From NCBI RefSeq assembly GCF_030271255.1, contig NZ_JASJOM010000014.1, forward strand, positions 1 through 64,000: a stretch of DNA of 64,000 nucleotides, written 5' to 3'. The notes beneath the pieces were generated by a model. That model saw nothing but the letters and a program-made list of their open reading frames with translations, had not been told where the DNA came from and searched no databases. This document shows positions 57,054 through 64,000 of this stretch, piece after piece; position 1 is the stretch's first letter, and each line of letters begins with the position of its first letter. The DNA comes from Peribacillus folii. GTDB lineage: Bacteria; Bacillota; Bacilli; Bacillales; DSM-1321. A program made the position numbers and the translations under genes.

Positions 57054-58547
57054 TTACTTTCGTTTCATATTCACATACACGCTTTTCACTTCCGTGTAAT
57101 TCTCTAAGCCATACTCCCCGCCCATTTCGCGTCCAATACCGGATTGCTTGTATCCGCCGAAGGGCATGGACTCCCACTCAAGGCCAACGTCATTGATCCA
57201 AACCGTTCCTGCTTGGAGCTTACGGGAAATGTAGTGACCCGTTTTAATATTCTCTGTCCAAACACTGGCTGCCAAACCATAATCGCTATCATTTGCTCTT
57301 CTAATGACTTCTTCAACCGTATCAAAGACCAAAACCGACATGACCGGACCGAAGATTTCCTCACGCGCAATGGTCATGTCATCTTCTACATCCGCAAATA
57401 TCGCTGGTTGAACAAAATAGCCTGTTTCGAATGCTTTTCCGTCTCCCGTAACAAGGCGTGCGCCTTCTTTTTTCCCTTGCTCGATGTAGCCAAGAACCGT
57501 TTGTTGCTGTTTTGCCGAGACGAGAGGACCCATATCCGTTTCCGGATCCATTCCCGGGCCAAGTTTCAACATATTCACACGTTCTGCCAATGCCTGCACT
57601 ACCTGCTCGTAATGTTTACGATGAACATAGATGCGTGTACAAGCACTGCAGTTTTGTCCATGGTTGTACATCGTGCCATTGAATGCCCCTTCAATCGCTT
57701 CTTCCAGATCGGCATCCTCAAGGATGATTGCAGGTGATTTACCGCCTAGTTCGAGCGTGACTCCTTTGATTTGATCTGCCGCTTTCTTCATGACTTCTTT
57801 TCCGACAGCAGTCGATCCAGTGAACGACAATCTGTCCACCAGCTTATGAGTGATGATCGCTTCTCCAGCAACTCGGCCCGATCCAGGTACGATATTTACG
57901 ACACCGTCTGGAAAACCCGCTTCCTTGAACAGCGCTGCTATATAAAGTAGGGAAAGCGGTGTTTCACTTGCCGGTTTAATCACGACCGTACACCCGACAG
58001 CCAGGGCCGATCCCAGCTTCCAGGCAGCCATCAAAAGGGGAAAGTTCCAAGGAATGATCTGGCCTACGACCCCGACAGGTTCATGCACAGTGTAATTCAC
58101 ATATTCCGGTGATACCTGTGTCGTTTTTCCTTGTATTTTCGTTGCGAAACCGGAATAATACCTGAAGTGCTGAACGGATCCATCCACATCATCTGTCAAC
58201 GCGACTTTATATGGCTTACCGTTATCAAGGGACTCGAGCTGCGCGAGCTCTTCACGATTATCTTCCAGAAGATTCGCGAACGTATAAAGCAGGTGTGAGC
58301 GTGTAGCCGCTTTCATTTCCGGCCAATCGCCTTCATCGAATGCTTTTCTCGCAGCTTGCACGGCCAGATTGATATCTTCGGTTTGTGCTTCGCTAACCTG
58401 TGCGATTACTTCTTCGGTAGCTGGGTTAATGACATCGAATGTTTTCCCACTACCTGCTGGTACATATTCCCCGTTAATGTAAAGACCAATGGAACCATTC
58501 AAAAAACTTTTCACTTTCGGTTTTAATTCGTAATCAGTTGCCTCCAT
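57054..58547 (-). CDS. Aldehyde dehydrogenase (NAD(P)-dependent, DhaS-like)
   Basis: 497 aa. Cofactor segment GQIIPWNFPLLMAAWKLGSA, catalytic Glu in LELGGKSP, and nucleophile Cys in HGQNCSACTR are intact; it ends VKSVYVNMKRK. It oxidises an aldehyde to the acid; general DhaS/BetB-type relatives make substrate choice uncertain. ATG 58547 follows AGGAGG. As first gene of the cluster it should supply the last oxidation, perhaps of the aldehyde released by the DapA-family lyase. Confidence 0.92.
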   Translation of the reverse strand: MEATDYELKPKVKSFLNGSIGLYINGEYVPAGSGKTFDVINPATEEVIAQVSEAQTEDINLAVQAARKAFDEGDWPEMKAATRSHLLYTFANLLEDNREELAQLESLDNGKPYKVALTDDVDGSVQHFRYYSGFATKIQGKTTQVSPEYVNYTVHEPVGVVGQIIPWNFPLLMAAWKLGSALAVGCTVVIKPASETPLSLLYIAALFKEAGFPDGVVNIVPGSGRVAGEAIITHKLVDRLSFTGSTAVGKEVMKKAADQIKGVTLELGGKSPAIILEDADLEEAIEGAFNGTMYNHGQNCSACTRIYVHRKHYEQVVQALAERVNMLKLGPGMDPETDMGPLVSAKQQQTVLGYIEQGKKEGARLVTGDGKAFETGYFVQPAIFADVEDDMTIAREEIFGPVMSVLVFDTVEEVIRRANDSDYGLAASVWTENIKTGHYISRKLQAGTVWINDVGLEWESMPFGGYKQSGIGREMGGEYGLENYTEVKSVYVNMKRK

Positions 58548-58808
58548 TTTATTTATCTCTCCTCCTAAATTTTTCACTGCTTTTTTGAAATGATAAATAA
58601 CTGAATCTTTCAAATTATTTATTAAAACAAATATTACCAACAAAATGAATCTTTGTAAACCATTTTTTAAAAAAGGGAATATATTTATTCATTTTTTGAT
58701 ATTTTTACCTATGAAATCCCGTAATCGAGCATTAATACCCGTCACCCACCCTGAACTATTTTGATTTCCCGGTGAAAACTGAAGGATGAAGTTCCCTTTT
58801 TGGCACAT

Positions 58809-58839
58809 AAAAAAGCCTCCCACAGGAAATATGGGAGGC
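58809..58839 (-). terminator. Terminator of the GNAT gene
   Basis: Minus-strand GCCTCCCATA/TGTGGGAGGC hairpin followed by TTTTTTATG, about 80 bases after the GNAT stop. Confidence 0.85.
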
Positions 58840-58917
58840 AAAACTATGCTGGATTCACCTATTTTTTGAGCTAAGGAATTCAATGACTACAGGCGGTCCG
58901 CAACGATAGTTACAGTT

Positions 58918-59418
58918 CTACCTGGCACTTCCTTCTCTAATTTTGACCAAGTTAAACCAGCTGACTCCGCCATGTTTCGATTCAGATAGGCCATGGCTAA
59001 CAAACCCCAATTTTTCATAGAAAGGAACCAGTTCCTGTTTACAGGTCAAAGTGATTCCCTTCCTATCACGTTCTTCTGCAAGTGATTCCATTTTCTCCAG
59101 TAAAGTCTTCGCAATTCCTTGCTGTCTGGCATTCTTGGACACAGCTAGCCCGAGGATGCTCTGATAGCCTCCTGTTTTCGGATTTTCTTTGATTTCCTCA
59201 AAAAGATCATCCGTTATATAAGGCTGATCAATGATGGGACCATTAATATAACCAAGGATTTCCCCTTCCTTTTCTGCCACGATAAAGGTGTCGGAGATCA
59301 GCTTGATCCTGTCCACAAATGCTTCCTTTGTGGCGGCTTCTTCCATGGAAAACCCCTCATTCTCAATAAGTAAAAGCTGTTCTAAATCTGCAGCTTGAAC
59401 ATTTCTTAAAAAAAGCAT
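58918..59418 (-). CDS. GNAT family N-acetyltransferase
   Basis: 166 aa. Acetyl-CoA binding motif SKNARQQGIAKTLLEKM (Q/R-x-x-G-x-A) and the preceding beta strand ILGLAV are clear; the AANAT-like TGGYQSILGLAV pattern is present. Substrate unknown (amines or amino acids in relatives). ATG 59418 follows AAAGGGG; an upstream ATG at 59457 is possible. Single gene between two terminators. Confidence 0.85.
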   Translation of the reverse strand: MLFLRNVQAADLEQLLLIENEGFSMEEAATKEAFVDRIKLISDTFIVAEKEGEILGYINGPIIDQPYITDDLFEEIKENPKTGGYQSILGLAVSKNARQQGIAKTLLEKMESLAEERDRKGITLTCKQELVPFYEKLGFVSHGLSESKHGGVSWFNLVKIREGSAR

Positions 59419-59556
59419 CCTGTCTAAAACCCCTTTCCGAACCGGATTGATTTGCATGAATTTTACGAGTAAACAATATTTTATCTAGAAAGGTTTCATT
59501 GATGGATAGCGGACATATCGTACCACACGGTAAACCCGGCCTTTTACTTGAACGGG

Positions 59557-59590
59557 ATAAAAGGCAGGGAGGAAGTTCCCCCACTGCCCT
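59557..59590 (-). terminator. Terminator of the second DMT transporter gene
   Basis: Minus-strand GGGCAGTGGGGG/CCTCCCTGCC hairpin, then TTTTATCC; four bases after the stop. Confidence 0.82.
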
Positions 59591-59594
59591 ATTT

Positions 59595-60488
59595 TCATTT
59601 CGTTAAGATCTTCGCATAAACTTTACGGACATGAATGAAATTATATTCACTTACAAAGGTTGAGCCTAACAGGAGTGTGCCGCCAAAGATTTGAACGGTT
59701 GTCATATTTTCTTGTAGTAATGCAGCCGATATCAGGATCGCTACAAATGGATCCACATAGCTTAGCATGGCCATGCTTTGCCCTTTTAAATTTTCCATTC
59801 CGGAAAAAAACAACCAAAAACCAATACCTGTGTTAACAACCCCTAAGAGCAGCACAAACGGAAGGGAAGTCCTTGGTGCTTCCAAGATACCCAACCCCTC
59901 TGTAAAAAATACATAAGGCAAGAGCAGGAAGGCAGTGGTGCCAAGCTGAATGATGGTAATCTCCAACATGTCGATGCCTTTAATGAATTTATTCAATAAC
60001 ATTAAGGCGGCGTAAAATGCAGCCGCGATCAGCCCGAAAAGAATCCCAAGCAGATCTTCTCTGCCTGAGGCGCCAATACCGTTTCCGATAATCAATAACA
60101 TACCGACTATCGCTACGCCAATGCAAACCACTTTTTTGATTGGCAATCGCTCTTTCAGTATGAATGGCGAGAGAACCATGACAAAGACTGGTGCAAAATA
60201 ATAACCCAATGTTGCATTCGCAAGTGTTGTGTGTTCATAGGATTGATAAAGAAAAATCCAATTCCCTCCCAAAGCGAACGCGGAAAGAAACAGGGGAAGA
60301 GCATTGCCCTTTACGAATTTCCAAGGAATGGGCTTCCTCATCATTACAAATACGAACACTAAAAAAAGACACCCGATCGAACTGCTCAGCAAAGCTGTTT
60401 CACTCGAGGATAAATCAATGAATTTTACAACTAAACCGATCGTACCAAAGATGATCATTGATAAGATAAACTGAATGCTAGATTTCAT
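59595..60488 (-). CDS. EamA/DMT family transporter
   Basis: 297 aa, ten membrane helices in two repeats (FGTIGLVVKFIDLSSSETAL at the start; SMAMLSYVDPFVAILIS in the second half). Substrate unknown. ATG follows GAAGGAG, and directly upstream sits a 12-bp perfect inverted repeat preceded by a 33-codon ORF, suggesting post-transcriptional control. Confidence 0.88.
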   Translation of the reverse strand: MKSSIQFILSMIIFGTIGLVVKFIDLSSSETALLSSSIGCLFLVFVFVMMRKPIPWKFVKGNALPLFLSAFALGGNWIFLYQSYEHTTLANATLGYYFAPVFVMVLSPFILKERLPIKKVVCIGVAIVGMLLIIGNGIGASGREDLLGILFGLIAAAFYAALMLLNKFIKGIDMLEITIIQLGTTAFLLLPYVFFTEGLGILEAPRTSLPFVLLLGVVNTGIGFWLFFSGMENLKGQSMAMLSYVDPFVAILISAALLQENMTTVQIFGGTLLLGSTFVSEYNFIHVRKVYAKILTK

Positions 60489-60501
60489 CGTCTACTCCTT
60501 C

Positions 60502-60536
60502 GAATCTGCGAAACAGCTTATATATTTCGCAGATTC
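60502..60536 (-). promoter_or_regulatory. Perfect 12-bp inverted repeat before the DMT transporter
   Basis: GAATCTGCGAAA and TTTCGCAGATTC, 11-base AT-rich loop, right before the GAAGGAG ribosome site and right after the stop of a small ORF. It could fold in RNA to block the ribosome, or be an operator. Confidence 0.75.
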
Positions 60537-60638
60537 TTAATCTGTTTTATATATAAGCAAATACAGCTGAGTAAACGGTGGCGGCGGTGATGTCGAAACT
60601 GGCTTTGTAAGGTATGGATTTTCACATGATTTTGGCAT
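60537..60638 (-). CDS. Candidate leader peptide of 33 residues
   Basis: Encodes MPKSCENPYLTKPVSTSP then PPPFTQLYLLIYKTD. AGGAGG (complement of 60645-60650) lies six bases before ATG 60638; another ATG sits directly upstream. The stop codon abuts the 12-bp inverted repeat that precedes the DMT transporter. A promoter-like TTGTTT-17-TAAAAC lies upstream. The PPPP run could stall ribosomes. The peptide itself is not recognised. Confidence 0.5.
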   Translation of the reverse strand: MPKSCENPYLTKPVSTSPPPPFTQLYLLIYKTD

Positions 60639-60757
60639 CATGAACCTCCTATTATGCAAGAATGATAGTTTTAAGCATAATGCTTTGGTTAAACAATGGG
60701 AAGGGATATCTTTTTTTATTTTTTGTCAATATGCTGAAGTCCTGAAGAAGTTTTTTC

Positions 60758-62053
60758 CTATCGACCGCTACCTGCCCAAAGGACAAACGGAATGAGCAGT
60801 AAGGCAAGCACGGCACCAGCAATCGATAACGTTGCATAGCTGGAATGGACTACAACCATTCCCGATAAGCCTCCGCCCAATGCGCCCGACAATGCAATCA
60901 AAACATCTACAGAACCCTGTGTCTTAGCCCGGGTGGATGGAGTGGTGGCATCCACAAGAATGGCTGTGCCACTAATCAGACCGAAATTCCAGCCTAGCCC
61001 AAGCAAGGCAAGTGCAATGATGAGCACCATCATCGAATCAGCAGGTCCAAGAGCAGCTAAGATGCCGGCAATAAGTAACGTAAGGGCAGAAGCAATCGCC
61101 ATAACGCCACGGCCCATTTTATCAACAAGAAAACCGGTCACCAACGAAGGCAAAAACATGGCACCGATATGGAATCCGATGACAAGCCCCACTTCATTTA
61201 ACCCGTGACCATGGTGGCCCATATGTATGGGTGTTATCGTCATGATGGCAATCATGACGAATTGGGTTAAAACCATTACTGCAGCTCCTGCATAAATGCC
61301 CCGCCTGTTTGCCGATAGCAAATCGGCCTTTCCATTCAAAGGTGAATCACTGCTTCCTTTTTGAGCAGCTGCAATTGCTTTTGCAACAATGAAGGGGTCA
61401 GGACGAAGCAGCATGAATAAAACGAAGCCTGCAAGTAGATAAGCTATCGCAGCTAATATGAATGGACCAGCTAAAGCTGGAATTCCAATTGATACAGCAA
61501 ACTCCCCCATGACATCCACCAGGTTCGGTCCTGCCACGGCACCGAATGTCGTCGAAACCATGGCCATGCTGATCGCTTTTGCCCTTTGGGTCGAGTTTGC
61601 CAAGTCCGTTCCTGCGTATCGTGCTTGCAAGTTTGTCGCCGTCCCGGCGCCGTAGATAAGCAGTGATGCAAATAACAGCACGATGCTATTTGTTAAAGCT
61701 GCGATCACCACGCCAACGGCACCGATGCCTCCTGCAAAAAATCCCGCCGCAAGTCCTGGACGGCGTCCGAAGCGCTGGGACAGACGCCCCACTAGCAGCG
61801 CAGCCCCCGCTGACCCTAACGTGAATAACGCCGTAGGAATTCCCGTCACACTATCTGTACCCAGCATATCCTGTGCCAGCAATGCCCCAACTGTCACCCC
61901 CGCTGCAAGTCCTGCTCCGCCAAAAATTTGGGATATGACAACAACCAGTAACGTTCGTTTGTATAATTGTTGTTGTTTTTCAGGAGAATCAATATAGCTT
62001 TGCAACCTATTCGATTGGCCTTTCAACTCTTTTACACTATTTTGCAATATCAT
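60758..62053 (-). CDS. MFS transporter, probable exporter
   Basis: 431 aa, 12 helices. Motif A is GRLSQRFGRRPGLAAGFF and its C-half partner TGFLVDKMGRGVMA; a central loop rich in Ala/Lys separates the halves. Substrate unknown. It starts at ATG after GAGAGG. Its upstream region has the same palindrome as the MocR-type regulator gene next door, so the regulator likely controls it. Confidence 0.87.
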   Translation of the reverse strand: MILQNSVKELKGQSNRLQSYIDSPEKQQQLYKRTLLVVVISQIFGGAGLAAGVTVGALLAQDMLGTDSVTGIPTALFTLGSAGAALLVGRLSQRFGRRPGLAAGFFAGGIGAVGVVIAALTNSIVLLFASLLIYGAGTATNLQARYAGTDLANSTQRAKAISMAMVSTTFGAVAGPNLVDVMGEFAVSIGIPALAGPFILAAIAYLLAGFVLFMLLRPDPFIVAKAIAAAQKGSSDSPLNGKADLLSANRRGIYAGAAVMVLTQFVMIAIMTITPIHMGHHGHGLNEVGLVIGFHIGAMFLPSLVTGFLVDKMGRGVMAIASALTLLIAGILAALGPADSMMVLIIALALLGLGWNFGLISGTAILVDATTPSTRAKTQGSVDVLIALSGALGGGLSGMVVVHSSYATLSIAGAVLALLLIPFVLWAGSGR

Positions 62054-62131
62054 CTAACCTCTCTTTCCAAAATGCTGATTCTATTCTTGTAACGATCCAA
62101 GATTTGCATTATCATAACATTCACAAAAAAA

Positions 62132-62155
62132 CCATACAATATCATAATTGTATGG
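62132..62155. promoter_or_regulatory. Operator palindrome upstream of the MFS gene
   Basis: CCATACAAT-6 bases-ATTGTATGG, perfect. On the minus strand TTGTAT of the palindrome could serve as a -35 with TATGAT 17 bases on. The same half-sites and spacing occur at 63572. Confidence 0.85.
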
Positions 62156-62166
62156 CGAACAATATA

Positions 62167-63525
62167 TTAGGCTAAGTTTTTTAGTAAACGTTCAAGGATA
62201 CGTAATCCTCTTTCCAGCTCCTCCATTGTTTCCGGAGCACAAATGGAAACCCGTACAGCCCTCTCCGGGGAACTTTTCCCCACTACAAACCGTTCAGCGG
62301 CATACACCTGCACCCCCTGCTCTGCAGCTAACGCTTCGAAGCCAGCACCTGTAATCTTTCCAGGCAATAGTAACCAACGGAAGATACTTGTTTCAGCACC
62401 TAAACACGTATAGCCTGCCAAATATCGATTGACGACCTGATTCCGGCGGATCGTTTGTTTCCGATGGCCCTCAATCATACCTTCAAATTGATTCGATATG
62501 ATGGTACGCGCCGCCAGTTCCGCTAATAACGGGGAAACAGTTATATTCAAATTATAAAGTGCCCTTGAAATCGGCTCCTTGAATGGACTCGGCACAGCGA
62601 CATAGGCTAGCCGCAAACCCGGTGCAATCGACTTGGATAAACTGGCAATGTAGATGACCTGTTCCGGGGCAAATGAGGCGATGGCCGGTAATGGTTTTTC
62701 GTTATGTAGATGATACGTCGCATCTTCTATGATGAACTGATCATGCTTTTTCGCAATTGCCGCAATCATTTTCCGATTCTCAACAGACATCGAGCAAGCT
62801 GTCGGATTATGAAAATCCGGGATCAAATATATGCCTTTAATATTGTCATGCTTACACGCATCCTCAAACGCAGCTGGACTCATTTCACCATTCTCTGATT
62901 TTATCGGCACTATTTGCACACTAAGCATCGCGGCCGCCGTTTTCAAGCCTGGATACGTATGCTGATCAGCGCCAATGCGATCACCTGGCTGACACAGACT
63001 CGCCAGCGTGGCGGCAATCGCATTTTGACCGCCATTTGCAAATAATATGCGCTCGACTGTCGTTTCAAACCCGCCTCTTTTCATTAGCTTGATCGCTGCA
63101 TCCTTTTGCCAAAAGCTTTCACCTGTTCGGCCATATCCGAACCACTTTTCATAATCCGTCTCCTGCAGCATGTTTTTCAGCTGGTGGAGCAACGGCTCAA
63201 ACGAAGCATTATCTGGCAGTGTCGCTCCCATTTCAATCAAATGCCCCGGCTTCACTTCGTCCAGTAAGTAAGCATTCGATAAAGCATCATACGAAACGAA
63301 CGTGCCGCTTCCAACCGTTGCACTCAGCAAGCCCTTCAACTCACACACCTTAAACGCCTTTGAAACAGTACTTACATTCAAATCCAAATAATCGGCCAAT
63401 TCCCGCTGCGGAGGAAGCTTCGTACCAGGCACCAAAAGCCCCTCCATAATGTCACATTCTAACCGCTTCGCCAATGCCTGATATATCGGCCTATCCTCCC
63501 TACTGATCGTCGGCTTCCAGGTCAT
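62167..63525 (-). CDS. MocR/PdxR-type regulator (GntR helix-turn-helix fused to aminotransferase domain)
   Basis: 452 aa. GntR-type winged helix (about 10-75; LPPQRELADYLDLNVSTVSK) is joined to a fold-type I aminotransferase domain with PLP lysine in YIASLSKSIAPGLRLAYV and DFHNPTAC. MocR regulators use PLP or an amine adduct as effector. ATG 63525 follows GAGG by eight bases. The palindrome at 63572 in its own promoter and at 62132 before the MFS gene indicates autoregulation and control of the transporter. Confidence 0.92.
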   Translation of the reverse strand: MTWKPTISREDRPIYQALAKRLECDIMEGLLVPGTKLPPQRELADYLDLNVSTVSKAFKVCELKGLLSATVGSGTFVSYDALSNAYLLDEVKPGHLIEMGATLPDNASFEPLLHQLKNMLQETDYEKWFGYGRTGESFWQKDAAIKLMKRGGFETTVERILFANGGQNAIAATLASLCQPGDRIGADQHTYPGLKTAAAMLSVQIVPIKSENGEMSPAAFEDACKHDNIKGIYLIPDFHNPTACSMSVENRKMIAAIAKKHDQFIIEDATYHLHNEKPLPAIASFAPEQVIYIASLSKSIAPGLRLAYVAVPSPFKEPISRALYNLNITVSPLLAELAARTIISNQFEGMIEGHRKQTIRRNQVVNRYLAGYTCLGAETSIFRWLLLPGKITGAGFEALAAEQGVQVYAAERFVVGKSSPERAVRVSICAPETMEELERGLRILERLLKNLA

Positions 63526-63571
63526 TGGATAATCCTCAAACGAATTGATCGGCACAGTCCTCATCCTTTTT

Positions 63572-63593
63572 CATACAATCTTAATATTGTATG
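63572..63593. promoter_or_regulatory. Operator palindrome in the MocR-type regulator promoter
   Basis: CATACAAT-6 bases-ATTGTATG, the same half-sites and spacing as at 62132. On the minus strand it lies between TTGAAT and TAAGAT (17-base spacer), so binding would block the promoter. Confidence 0.85.
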
Positions 63594-63758
63594 GTGATAA
63601 ATTCAAATCAATCCTGCACAGATAACGTCAACTAAACATTGATTATTCCGATTATTTACAATACCATTGACAATGAAGTGAATCCATCATACAGCAAAAG
63701 CAACGACTGCAACAGATGATTACACTATTGATCACGAAAATAAAGAGGTGCTACATAT

Positions 63759-64000
63759 ATGCTTCCAAAGTATGCTTTCCCTTTTATCATTTGTATGTTC
63801 CTTCTAATGGGGTGCGATACCACAGAAAAGACAAGTGAAAAATCTGTCCATGATCCAATCGAGACTAAACAGAATTACTCATCGAATCAAAAAAACAAAT
63901 CATTGGAAAACAGGCTGCTTCCCCCTAAATTTAGCATTACAAAGTTTGAAATGAATTATATCCCTGAGAATAAGGAATTAACTTTTCTGATGAATTACGA
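63759..64000 (+). CDS. Putative lipoprotein, truncated by the window end
   Basis: 80 codons visible. MLPKYAFPFIICMFLLMGC is a lipoprotein signal with lipobox LMGC (Cys 19); a polar Ser/Lys/Asn-rich stretch follows. AAGAGGTG lies before ATG 63759. Family not recognised from the visible part. Confidence 0.75.
   Translation, partial: MLPKYAFPFIICMFLLMGCDTTEKTSEKSVHDPIETKQNYSSNQKNKSLENRLLPPKFSITKFEMNYIPENKELTFLMNY

Overview
The window reads as a chromosomal segment of a low-to-moderate GC, spore-former-type Bacillaceae. Gene content and order match Bacillus subtilis blocks (glcT-ptsG, yeaC-yeaD-yebA-guaA-pbuG, the yuk/yue type VII secretion locus, gntRKPZ, hutPH). Several gene features fit a Peribacillus/Neobacillus-like genome better than B. 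subtilis itself, but that genus guess is inference. Almost all genes lie on the minus strand. The left edge holds tandem promoters, a boxA and a leader typical of a ribosomal RNA operon firing leftward out of the window, so a 16S rRNA gene probably starts just outside.

Layout. 0.3-3.5 kb: glucose PTS (ptsG) and its antiterminator glcT, with a RAT/terminator switch between them. 3.6-11.5 kb: purine block (pbuG and guaA, each behind a guanine-class riboswitch), followed by the yebA-yeaD-yeaC set (transglutaminase, DUF58, MoxR ATPase). 11.7-13.6 kb: a cobalamin riboswitch with tandem terminators drives a degenerate PduO-type adenosyltransferase-like gene and a BtuF-like lipoprotein (+ strand). 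14.4-24.4 kb: complete type VII secretion (T7SSb) operon yukE-yukD-essB-essC-esaA-essA, with no effector beside it. 24.7-29.3 kb: nucleoside hydrolase and a two-gene glycine betaine transporter whose permease is fused to a binding domain. 29.3-30.2 kb: a large gene-free gap with a duplicated ~125-nt module. 30.3-34.1 kb: LysP-like permease, hutH and hutP with a HutP-type antiterminator site. 34.5-37.8 kb: Fur-controlled siderophore uptake (two FecCD permeases, divergent binding protein). 38-40.4 kb: frameshifted serine hydrolase, repeat remnants and a decayed polymorphic-toxin tail. 40.6-45.8 kb: gluconate operon with operator, promoter and cre. 46.9-50.2 kb: a VOC protein and a hybrid histidine kinase. 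50.8-58.5 kb: an uncharacterised catabolic cluster (RpiR regulator, DMT and MFS transporters, FAD amine-oxidase-like enzyme, DapA-family lyase, aldehyde dehydrogenase). 58.9-63.6 kb: GNAT, DMT transporter behind a leader ORF and hairpin, MFS exporter and its MocR-type regulator sharing an operator. A truncated lipoprotein gene closes the window.

The least explained signals are three intergenic arrays with a 20-21 nt period (14.2, 37.9 and 46.2 kb), the duplicated module upstream of opuA, the leader ORF/hairpin before the second DMT transporter, the shared MocR operator pair, and the RpiR-linked catabolic cluster. No tRNA, intact insertion sequence or CRISPR array was found.
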